A DNA stretch of 48,618 nucleotides from Umezawaea endophytica (GTDB lineage Bacteria; Actinomycetota; Actinomycetes; Mycobacteriales; Pseudonocardiaceae): NCBI RefSeq assembly GCF_025061645.1, contig NZ_JANYMP010000001.1, positions 183,448-232,065 on the forward strand, given 5' to 3'. The notes under the pieces are model-generated. The model worked only from the letters and a program-made list of their open reading frames with translations. It did not search any database and had not been told where the DNA came from. The position numbers were made by a program, and so were the translations under genes. Below are positions 24,242-31,672 of the stretch, piece after piece (position 1 is the first letter of the stretch; every line of letters starts with the position of its first letter).

Positions 24242-25392
24242 CGCCCACCCCCAAGCAGGTCTTCGAGCACGCCCGCCAGCCCGCCGACCGTGGAGCCCAC
24301 GACGGGGAAGCCGGGCAGGGCGAGCACGGGCGGTGTGGTCGCGGTCGGCGGCGCGGTCAGCCCCGGCACGGACGTCAGTGGTGGCAGCGGCAGCAGCGGC
24401 CGGTCCGCCGAGGCGAGGTTGTCCACCAGGTTCGACAGGTCCAGGTCGATGCGGACGTCGGAGTTGAAGTAGTCGCCCTTGACCGCGTTCGCCGCGTACG
24501 GCGTGAACGGGTAGGTGGCGATCGTGGTCATCGCCTTCGGCAGGTCGTGCCCAGCCTCCACCAGCCGCTGGAGGATCGGCACGAGCGCGCGCAGGTCGGC
24601 GACGACGTCCTCGCGGCTCCGGTTCAGCGTGTCGACGGCGACGGTCGACAGCTCGTCCAACGCCTGGAGCATGGTCACCAGCTCCACCCGCTGCTCGGTG
24701 ATCACCTGGAGGCCGGGGGCCAGGTCGTCGAGCGTGGTGGTGATGTTCCCGGTTTGCGCGACCAGCGTCCCGGACAGCCGGTTGAGGCCGTCGATCGCCC
24801 TGGTGATGCTGTCCTTCTGCCCGTCGAGGTTGCCGACGAACGTGTCCATCGTGGACAGGAAGGAGCGGATCTGCGGCTCCTTGCCGGACATGGCCGCGTT
24901 CAGCTCCTGGACGATCCCGCGGAGCTGGCCGATGCCACCGCCGTTGAGGAGCAGGGACAGCGCGCCGAGCACCTCCTCGATCTCCGGGTTGCGGTTGGTC
25001 CGGCTGATCGGGATCACCGCGCCCTCGCCAAGCACGCCCTGCCCCGGCTCACCGGTCGGCGCACCCAGTTCGACGTACTTCTCCCCCAGCAGGCTGGACT
25101 GGCGCAGGTGGGCCGACGCGTTCGCGGGCAGCCGCACGTCGCCGTTGAGCGCGACGGTGACGAGCGCGGTCCTGTTGTCCTGCGCCAGTTCCACCCGTTC
25201 GACGCGGCCGATCGCGACGTCCGCGGTCTTCACCCCGGCCTGCGGCACCAGGTCCAGCACGTCGGCGAACTCCGCGGTGATCCGGTACGGGTGGTCGCCG
25301 AGGTCCGCGCCGCCCGGCAGCGGGACGTCGTAGAGGCCGCCGGAACACCCGCCGAGCGCCAGCACGGCCACCAGGCCCCACCGGGCGTTCAC
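24238..25392 (-). CDS. MceE, lipoprotein subunit of Mce lipid transporter
   Basis: A 384-residue lipoprotein. The lipobox LALGGC ends at Cys16, as expected for MceE (LprK/LprN-type) rather than the other Mce subunits. The MlaD domain follows (YRITAEFADVLDLVPQAGVKTADVAIGRVERVEL to SLLGEKYVELGAP), then the coiled helical region (LDQKD-like repeats, VVADLRALVPILQRLVEAG) and a Pro-rich tail. GTG 25392 overlaps the mceD stop as GTGA; its own stop overlaps mceF as ATGA. Confidence 0.93.
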   Translation of the reverse strand: MNARWGLVAVLALGGCSGGLYDVPLPGGADLGDHPYRITAEFADVLDLVPQAGVKTADVAIGRVERVELAQDNRTALVTVALNGDVRLPANASAHLRQSSLLGEKYVELGAPTGEPGQGVLGEGAVIPISRTNRNPEIEEVLGALSLLLNGGGIGQLRGIVQELNAAMSGKEPQIRSFLSTMDTFVGNLDGQKDSITRAIDGLNRLSGTLVAQTGNITTTLDDLAPGLQVITEQRVELVTMLQALDELSTVAVDTLNRSREDVVADLRALVPILQRLVEAGHDLPKAMTTIATYPFTPYAANAVKGDYFNSDVRIDLDLSNLVDNLASADRPLLPLPPLTSVPGLTAPPTATTPPVLALPGFPVVGSTVGGLAGVLEDLLGGGR

Positions 25393-26573
25393 CGGTCCGC
25401 TCCCCGGTACCAGACCTCCATGGCGGGCAGCGGCAGCGGCGGCAGCTTGCCCTGCTGGACGGCCGCCAGCACCTCGGCGACCGAGGGCAGCCGGACCACG
25501 CCGTCCAGGATCGGCGCCAGTTGCTCGCACGCGGAGGCCAGCGCGTCCGGGACCTGCTTGGGCGTGGTGAGGCGGAGGAGCTTGCACGCCATCAGCACCG
25601 GCGGGTAGGTCAGCTCGTTCAGGTTGGCCCGCACGGCGATCGAGCCCGACGCCTCGTCGTAGGCGTTGAGCAGGCCGGACGCCGCGTTGGGCGCGATGTC
25701 GAGCACCTCGGCCAGCGCGCCCCGCTGGTCGACGAGCGCTTTCGTGACGCCGGTGAGCCTGCCGACGTTCGACTGGAGCAGCTCCCGGTTCTGCTCGATG
25801 AAGCCCTGCACGTCGGTCAGCGCGAGGGCGAGCGAGCCGAGCGCGGCCCCGGCCTGCTCGCTGTCGGCCGCCAGGAACGTGGACACGTCCGCGACCTTGC
25901 CGCTGAACTCGCGGACCTGGCTGTCGCTCCGGGCCAGCGCGCCGGTGAAGGTGCGCAGGTTGTCGACCGTGGCGAACAGGTCGCCCTTGGAGCCGTCCAG
26001 CGCGGAGGCCGCCTCACCGAGCCGCTTGACGGTGTCGTTGAGGTTCTGCCCGTTCCCGTCGAGGTTCGCCGCGGCGGCGTCGAGCAGGTCGGACACCGCC
26101 CCGTCCGCGTTGGCGCCGTTGGGTCCCAGCGCAGTGGAGAGGTCGTTGAGGCTGCGGTACAGGGAGTCCAGCTCCACGGGGGTGGCCGTGCGCTCCCTGG
26201 GGATCCCCGCGCCCGGAGCCAGTTCCGCGCCGTCGCGGTAGGCGGGGGTCAACTGCACGTACCGGTCGCTGACCAGGCTGGGCGCCACGACGACCGCGCG
26301 CACCTCCGCGGGGACGCGCACGTCCCGGTCCACCAGGATGTCCACGTCGACCTGGCCGCCGCGCGGCCGGACGTCGGTGATCACGCCGACCTGCACGCCG
26401 AGCACCCGCACCGCGGATCCGGTGTGGACGCCGATCGCCTTGTCGAACACGGCGGTGATCCGCTTGCCCGCGGTCCCGATCTGCACCCACCACAGCGCTC
26501 CGGCGGCCAGCAGCGCGAACACGCAGCCGAGTGCGAGCCACCTGCCGAGGCCGCGGTCCGCGTCCGTCCTCAT
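25389..26573 (-). CDS. MceD, MlaD-domain subunit of Mce lipid transporter
   Basis: A 394-residue envelope protein. One N-terminal membrane segment (WLALGCVFALLAAGALWWV) precedes the MlaD domain (KRITAVFDKAIGVHTGSAVRVLGVQVGVITDVRP to SLVSDRYVQLTPAY). The helical region follows, including LDGSKGDLFATVDNLRTFTGAL, and the tail has two Cys in LMACKLLRLTTPKQVPDALASAC. ATG 26573 overlaps the mceC stop as ATGA, and its stop overlaps mceE as GTGA. Confidence 0.92.
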   Translation of the reverse strand: MRTDADRGLGRWLALGCVFALLAAGALWWVQIGTAGKRITAVFDKAIGVHTGSAVRVLGVQVGVITDVRPRGGQVDVDILVDRDVRVPAEVRAVVVAPSLVSDRYVQLTPAYRDGAELAPGAGIPRERTATPVELDSLYRSLNDLSTALGPNGANADGAVSDLLDAAAANLDGNGQNLNDTVKRLGEAASALDGSKGDLFATVDNLRTFTGALARSDSQVREFSGKVADVSTFLAADSEQAGAALGSLALALTDVQGFIEQNRELLQSNVGRLTGVTKALVDQRGALAEVLDIAPNAASGLLNAYDEASGSIAVRANLNELTYPPVLMACKLLRLTTPKQVPDALASACEQLAPILDGVVRLPSVAEVLAAVQQGKLPPLPLPAMEVWYRGADR

Positions 26574-27585
26574 CGGACACCCGCCGCGAGCGGGGGCAGG
26601 CAGCCCTCGGGGTTGACCTGCACGACGTCGGTGATGATCGGCGGCGGGAGCAGGCCGCACAGGTAGCCCTCGAACCAGCGGCCGTTGCCGACGGTGTTGC
26701 CGAAGACCCGCACGAACGGCGCCATCGACGCCAGCGCGGCGCTGAGGTTGTCCTGGTTGCGCTGGAGGATCGTGGTCACCCGGTCGAGCTGCTCGAGCGT
26801 CGGTTTGAGCTGGGCGGTGTTGTCGGCGACCAGTCCGCGCAGCTCGTCGGCGAGCTTGCGGGTGCCGGACAGCAGGGCGCTGACGGCGTCGCGGCGCAGT
26901 TGCAGCTCGCCGAGCAGGAGGTTGCCGTCGGAGATGAGCTTCGTCAGCTCGCCGTCGCGGTCGGCGAGGGTGTTGCTCACCTGGCGCGCGTTCGACGCCA
27001 GCGCCACGAGCTGGCGGTCGCGCGAGGAGATGGTGGTGGACAGCGCCGACAGGCCGTCGAGCGCGCCCTTCAGGTGCGGCGGGGTGTCCTTCAGCGCCTC
27101 GGCGACGACCTCGAAGCTCTGGGCGAGCTGCCCGGTGTCGATCCGGCTCACCGTCTCCGAGAGCTGACCGACCGCCTGGGAGACGTCGAACGGCGAGAAG
27201 GTGCGGTCGCGCGGGATCGCCGCGGCGGGGTCGAGCGGGGAACCGCCCACCGGGGCGAGGTCGAGGTACTTCTCCCCCAGCAGCGTCTTGATCCCGATGG
27301 ACGCCGACGTGCGGTCCCGAGCCAGGTGTCGCGCACCCGGAACACGACGTCGACCTGGTCGGCCGCCAGCTCCACGTCGGTCACCTTGCCGACCTTCACC
27401 CCGGCGACGCGGACCTCGTTGCCCGAGGCCAGTCCGGCCGACTCGGCGAAGTGCGCCCGGTAGGTCACGCCGCCGCCGATCAGCGGCAGGTCGTCGAGGT
27501 TGAACGCGACGACCCCGCCCAATAACAGGATCACCAGCGTCGCGACGCCGACGTGCGCCTGGTCGCGTTCTCGCAGCGGTTTCAC
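26570..27585 (-). pseudogene. MceC, frameshifted by one missing base
   Basis: GTG 27585 (GTGA overlap with mceB) opens a membrane segment (VGVATLVILLLGGVVAFNL) and the first half of an MlaD domain, ending DVVFRVRDTWLG. There the frame turns into Arg/Ser-rich nonsense. In the next frame the domain resumes as DRTSASIGIKTLLGEKYLDLAPVGGSP and continues to LLPPPIITDVVQVNPEGCLPP and a stop at 26570. One extra G in the GGG run (27316-27318) joins both halves into a 338-residue protein of normal MceC length. All five other Mce subunits are intact, so a sequencing or assembly error is the simplest explanation; otherwise the transporter lacks one subunit. Confidence 0.85.
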
Positions 27586-28616
27586 GGGCCGCACCTCTCG
27601 GGCATCCTCGTCGCGGGCAGGGGGGCGATGGGCAGCTCGACGCTCAGCGACGAGATGCCGACGGTCCCGGACATCCGGCACAGGAAGAAGTTGAACCAGC
27701 TCCCGTAGCTCGCGGTCCTGGTGAACGCCTGGAGGTTGCCGGGAAGGCCGATCAGCAGCTCATCGATCACCTGCCCGCTGTCGCCGAGGTTGGCCGACAG
27801 CAGGCCGAGCGCCGCGATGTCGTCCTTGAGCGGTGGCCGCGCGTCGGTCAGGAGCCCGGCGGTGGTGTTCGTCAGGTCGCCCAGCGCGCCGATGGCGGCA
27901 CCGATCGGCTTGCGCTGCTCGGCCAGGCCCGTCGCGAGCTGCTGCACCTGGACGATCAGCCCGGACAGCTCGGGGCCGCGGGCGTTCACCGCGCCCAACA
28001 CGGAGTTCAGGTTGTCGATCACCTGCCCGATCACCGCGTCCTTGTCGGCCAGCGCGGTGGTGATGGACGCGGTGTGCGCGAGCAGGCTGTCGATGGTGCC
28101 GCCTTCTCCTTGCAGCACCTGGATGATCTCGTGGGACAGCTCGTTCACCTGCTCGGGGTCGAGTGCCTCGAACAGCGGCTTGAACCCGTTGAACAGCACC
28201 GTGAGGTTCAGCGCGGGCCGGGTCCGCTCCAGCGGGATCGCGCCGCCGGGCGGCAGGGTGGCGCCGACGTCCCCGACGCCCACGTCCAGCGCCACGTAGC
28301 GCTGGCCGATCAGGTTGCGGTACCTGATCACCGCCGAGACGCTCGCGGGCAGCACCCGCCGCTCGTCCACGTCGAAGCCGACCTCGGCGAGCGTGCGGTC
28401 GGCCACCTCGATCGACGTGACCCGCCCGACGCGGACGCCGGACATCCGCACGTCGTCGCCGACGTTGAGCCCGACGACGTCGGTGAACCTGGCCGTGTAC
28501 GGCGAGGTGCCGCCACCGCCGAAGTTCGCGATCGTCGCGCCGAGCACCCAGGTCAGCGTGATCGTCACCACCGCGAAGACCACCAGCTTCACCAGCGCCG
28601 GCCGGAAGGCGTTCAC
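27582..28616 (-). CDS. MceB, MlaD-domain subunit of Mce lipid transporter
   Basis: A 344-residue envelope protein. The membrane segment is VKLVVFAVVTITLTWVLGATIA, and the MlaD domain is YTARFTDVVGLNVGDDVRMSGVRVGRVTSIEV to NLIGQRYVALDVG. A long helical region follows (LNLTVLFNGFKPLFEALDPEQVNELS, typical of MceB), and the short tail carries two Cys (FFLCRMSG, MPERCGP). GTG 28616 overlaps the mceA stop as GTGA, and its stop overlaps mceC as GTGA. Confidence 0.93.
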   Translation of the reverse strand: MNAFRPALVKLVVFAVVTITLTWVLGATIANFGGGGTSPYTARFTDVVGLNVGDDVRMSGVRVGRVTSIEVADRTLAEVGFDVDERRVLPASVSAVIRYRNLIGQRYVALDVGVGDVGATLPPGGAIPLERTRPALNLTVLFNGFKPLFEALDPEQVNELSHEIIQVLQGEGGTIDSLLAHTASITTALADKDAVIGQVIDNLNSVLGAVNARGPELSGLIVQVQQLATGLAEQRKPIGAAIGALGDLTNTTAGLLTDARPPLKDDIAALGLLSANLGDSGQVIDELLIGLPGNLQAFTRTASYGSWFNFFLCRMSGTVGISSLSVELPIAPLPATRMPERCGP

Positions 28617-29881
28617 CGCAGCTCCACCTCCGTCCCCCGGTAGAGCGGCCCGACCAGCAGGGCGCCCCAGCTCGGCACCTCCTCCGGCATCACGCCGACC
28701 TGCGGTGCCAGCAGCAGGCCGACGAGTTCCTGCTCCTGCGGGGAGTTCGCCAGCGCGGGCGCTCCGGCGGAGGACGGTTTCGTGGAGCCGTCGAGCACGG
28801 GACCGCCGGGCGGGTACTGCGGGAACTTGCCCGGCGGCTCGACCGGGTCGTAGCAGCGCGGGCCGCGCTTGTCGTCGTAGCGCGGGGTGTCGACGCCAGG
28901 CAGGTACTTCCCGCGGCTGGTGGTGATCTCCAGGGTGAACTTGCCCATCTCCGGGTGTTCGGTCCCCTTGCCGAAGGTGAAGTCGGCCCGGTCGACGGAG
29001 TCGGCGAGCTGCTTGAGCACGCACGGGTACTCGGGCGCGTACCTGGCGAGCAGTTCGAGGGTCGGCCGGGCGGTCGCGCTGAGGTTGATCACGTTGTTCC
29101 TGTTGACCAGCAGGAAGTTCCCGAGGTCGATGGAGGTGGTCGTGAGGCTGCCGTACAGGTCGAGCAGGTTCTCCCGCTGCTCGACGAGGGTCCGGCTGGT
29201 GGTGGTCAGGTCGGCCAGCGCCCCCAGCAGGTCCGGTGCCACGTCGGCGTAGTCGTCGGCCACGTCGGCGAGCGCGGCGATGTCCGCGTTGAGGTCCGGG
29301 ATGGACTCGTTGAGCGCGGCCACGTACCGGTCGAGCCGCACGACGGTGTCGCCGAGCCGCGCGCCCCGCCCCTCCAGCGCCCAGGACATCGCGCCGAGCG
29401 TGGCCGCCAGCTTCTGCGGCTGCACGGCTTGCAGCAGCGGCATGAGGTTCGTCAGCACCTCGTCGATCTCGATCGCGGCGCTGCTGCGGTCCTGGCCGAT
29501 CACGTCCCCGGCCGCGAGCCGCGCCACCGACGGCCGTTCGGGGACTTGCAGCGCCACGTACCGCTCGCCGAAGAGCGTCTTCGGCAATAGTCGCGCGGCG
29601 ACGTTGCTCGGGATCAGGTCCACCTTGTCCGGTCGCAGCGCGAGGTCGAGCACGGCGCCACCGCCGGACGCCCGCACGGCCCGCACCTCGCCGACGAGGA
29701 CCCCGCGGATCTTCACGTCGGCTCCCCGCTGGAGCTGGCTGCCGACGCCGGTCGCCTCCAGCCGGACGAGCACCACCGACGTGAACACCTTGCGGTACAC
29801 GGCGATCGACCCGGAGACGAACAGCGCGGCGACGAGCAGGAACACCACGCCCAGCGCCTGGTGCCGCCGACGGGTGCTCAC
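28613..29881 (-). CDS. MceA, MlaD-domain subunit of Mce lipid transporter
   Basis: A 422-residue envelope protein and first of the six Mce subunits. The membrane segment is ALGVVFLLVAALFVSGSIAVY; the MlaD domain is VRLEATGVGSQLQRGADVKIRGVLVGEVRAVRA to TLFGERYVALQVPE. Next come helical repeats, then the MceA-typical C-terminal part (YAPEYPCVLKQLADSVDRAD, TLEITTSRGKYLPG, RYDDKRGPRCYDP). GTG 29881 overlaps the yrbEB stop as GTGA. The conserved Cys in YPCVL and PRCYD match MceA homologues. Confidence 0.94.
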   Translation of the reverse strand: MSTRRRHQALGVVFLLVAALFVSGSIAVYRKVFTSVVLVRLEATGVGSQLQRGADVKIRGVLVGEVRAVRASGGGAVLDLALRPDKVDLIPSNVAARLLPKTLFGERYVALQVPERPSVARLAAGDVIGQDRSSAAIEIDEVLTNLMPLLQAVQPQKLAATLGAMSWALEGRGARLGDTVVRLDRYVAALNESIPDLNADIAALADVADDYADVAPDLLGALADLTTTSRTLVEQRENLLDLYGSLTTTSIDLGNFLLVNRNNVINLSATARPTLELLARYAPEYPCVLKQLADSVDRADFTFGKGTEHPEMGKFTLEITTSRGKYLPGVDTPRYDDKRGPRCYDPVEPPGKFPQYPPGGPVLDGSTKPSSAGAPALANSPQEQELVGLLLAPQVGVMPEEVPSWGALLVGPLYRGTEVELR

Positions 29882-30702
29882 CCGGCTATCCGCACCGTCG
29901 TGGTGGCGCCCCAGATGGCCAGGCTGAGGAAGAAGTCCAGCACCATCTGGAGCACCAGCGCCGCCCGGACGGCCCGGCCGACCGCGACGCCGACACCGGC
30001 GGGGCCTCCGCTGGCGTGGTAGCCGTAGTAGCAGTGCGCCAGGATCACGACGGTCGCGAACACCATGACCTTGAGGAACGACCACAGGACGTCCTGCGGC
30101 GACAGGAAGAGCGTGAAGTAGTGGTCGTAGGTGCCCGCGGACTGGCCGTAGAACAGCACGGTCACCTGTCTGGACGCCAGGTAGGAGCAGAGCAGGCCGA
30201 CCACGTACAGCGGGATCACCGCGCCGAGCCCGGCGATCACCCGCGTGGTCACCAGGAACGGCACGCTGGGCACGCCCATCACCTCCAGCGCGTCGATCTC
30301 CTCGGAGATCCGCATCGCGCCGAGCTGGGCGGTGAACCCGCACCCGACGGTCGCCGACAGCGCGAGGCCCGCCGCCAGCGGCGCCACCTCCCTGGTGTTG
30401 AAGTAGGCGGAGATGAACCCGGTCAGCGCGGCGGTGCCCATCTGGTTGAGCGCCGCGTACCCCTGGAGCCCCACGATCATCCCGGTGAACAGGGTCATGC
30501 CGATCATCACGCCGAGCGTGCCGCCGATGATCGCGAGCGCCCCGCTGCCGAAGGTCACCTCGGCGAGCAGCCGCAGCGTCTCCCTGGAGTGGCGGAGCAG
30601 GGTCGCGGGGACCCAGGCGATCACCCGGCCGTAGAACGCGAGCTGGTGGCCGAGCCCCTCGAGCGCGTCGAACGGCTTCGACGGCAGCCGGACCGCGGCC
30701 AT
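29878..30702 (-). CDS. YrbEB, MlaE-family permease of the Mce transporter
   Basis: A 274-residue inner-membrane permease (MlaE/PF02405). About five membrane helices are seen, with the family signature EEIDALEVMGVPSVPFLVTTRVIAGL in the loop that contacts the ATPase. It pairs with YrbEA; the MceG ATPase that powers the system is usually encoded elsewhere, and none is present here. ATG 30702 shares one base with the yrbEA stop (TGATG); the preceding GTG (30705) is in frame and would give a GTGA overlap. The stop overlaps mceA as GTGA. Confidence 0.94.
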   Translation of the reverse strand: MAAVRLPSKPFDALEGLGHQLAFYGRVIAWVPATLLRHSRETLRLLAEVTFGSGALAIIGGTLGVMIGMTLFTGMIVGLQGYAALNQMGTAALTGFISAYFNTREVAPLAAGLALSATVGCGFTAQLGAMRISEEIDALEVMGVPSVPFLVTTRVIAGLGAVIPLYVVGLLCSYLASRQVTVLFYGQSAGTYDHYFTLFLSPQDVLWSFLKVMVFATVVILAHCYYGYHASGGPAGVGVAVGRAVRAALVLQMVLDFFLSLAIWGATTTVRIAG

Positions 30703-31493
30703 CACATCCCCTTCGCCGGGACGACGCTCAGGTAGATCGCGGTCAGCACCACGTTGATCAGGAACAGCAGCAGGAACGTGATGACGACGGCCTGGTTGAC
30801 GGCGTCCCCGACGCCCTTGGGGCCCGCGGGCGGGTTCAGCCCGCGGTAGGCCGCGACGACACCCGCGACGAACCCGTAGAGCAGCGCCTTGACCTCGCTG
30901 ATGTACAGGTCGGGCAACTGGGCGAGCGCGTTGAAGCTGGCCAGGTAGGCGCCGGGGGTGCCACCCTGCATGACCACGTTGAAGAAGTAGCCGCCGAGCA
31001 CGCCGACGACGCTGACCACCCCGTTGAGCAGCACCGCGACCATCATCGCGCCCAGCACCCTCGGCACGACCAGGCGGTGCACCGCCGAGACCCCCATGAC
31101 CTCCAGCGCGTCGATCTCGTCGCGGATCTTGCGCGCGCCGATGTCCGCGCACATCGCCGAGCCGCCCGCGCCCGCCACGAGCAGCGCGGTGATCAGGGGG
31201 CTCGCCTGCTGGATGATCGCCAGCGCGCTCGCGGCCCCGGTGAACGACTGCGCGCCGATCTGCTTGGTCAGCGCGCCGAGCTGGAGCGCGATCACCGCGC
31301 CGAACGGGATGGAGACCAGCGCGGTCGGCAGGATAGTCACGCTCGCGAAGAACCAGGCCTGGGTCACGACCTCCTTGAACTGGAACGGCCTGCGGGGCAC
31401 CATCCGCAGCACGTCCCAGGCGAGCGACGACATCCGGCCGACCTGGCGGAACGCGGCTGCGCCGAAGTAGCTGTGCTGGATGTCGCCGCTCAC
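30702..31493 (-). CDS. YrbEA, MlaE-family permease of the Mce transporter
   Basis: A 263-residue permease of the MlaE family and first gene of the mce operon. Hydrophobic segments include FFASVTILPTALVSIPFGAVIALQL and ALLVAGAGGSAMCADIGARKIRDEIDALEVMGVSAVHRLVVPRVLG, with the EIDALEVMG coupling motif. GTG 31493 is chosen because GGGGAGG lies 4-10 bases upstream. A promoter at 31537-31565 gives a leader of about 37 bases. The gene order yrbEA-yrbEB-mceABCDEF-mas-mas is that of the mycobacterial mce operons. Confidence 0.94.
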   Translation of the reverse strand: MSGDIQHSYFGAAAFRQVGRMSSLAWDVLRMVPRRPFQFKEVVTQAWFFASVTILPTALVSIPFGAVIALQLGALTKQIGAQSFTGAASALAIIQQASPLITALLVAGAGGSAMCADIGARKIRDEIDALEVMGVSAVHRLVVPRVLGAMMVAVLLNGVVSVVGVLGGYFFNVVMQGGTPGAYLASFNALAQLPDLYISEVKALLYGFVAGVVAAYRGLNPPAGPKGVGDAVNQAVVITFLLLFLINVVLTAIYLSVVPAKGM

Positions 31494-31536
31494 CACGCCT
31501 CCCCGGATCACCTCAGGCTGGAGCGTTACCCGGATC

Positions 31537-31565
31537 ACACTAGAATCTGTTCTCTTTTATCTCAA
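31537..31565 (-). promoter_or_regulatory. mce operon promoter with degenerate KstR-like site
   Basis: On the minus strand, TTGAGA (31565-31560), a 17-base spacer and TAGTGT (31542-31537) form the promoter. TAGAATCTGTTCTC (plus strand, 31541-31554) overlaps the -10 and spacer and matches the KstR consensus TnnAACnnGTTnnA at 6 of its 8 fixed positions. Confidence 0.65.
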
Positions 31566-31648
31566 GGGGCACCGCTCCGACCCGGCTGAATGCCTACCAG
31601 TACTGACCTGCGGGGATGACGATCGAAACCGGAGCGAATCCACTTTCA

Positions 31649-31664
31649 CTAGAACTCGTTCTAG
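31649..31664. promoter_or_regulatory. Perfect KstR-type operator
   Basis: CTAGAACTCGTTCTAG is a palindrome with 7-bp perfect arms. Its inner 14 bases (31650-31663) match the published mycobacterial KstR consensus TnnAACnnGTTnnA at every fixed position. It lies about 85 bp upstream of the mce -35, between the Mo-hydroxylase stop and the mce promoter. KstR controls cholesterol uptake and breakdown genes, including mce4. Confidence 0.75.
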
Positions 31665-31672
31665 AGGATTGC

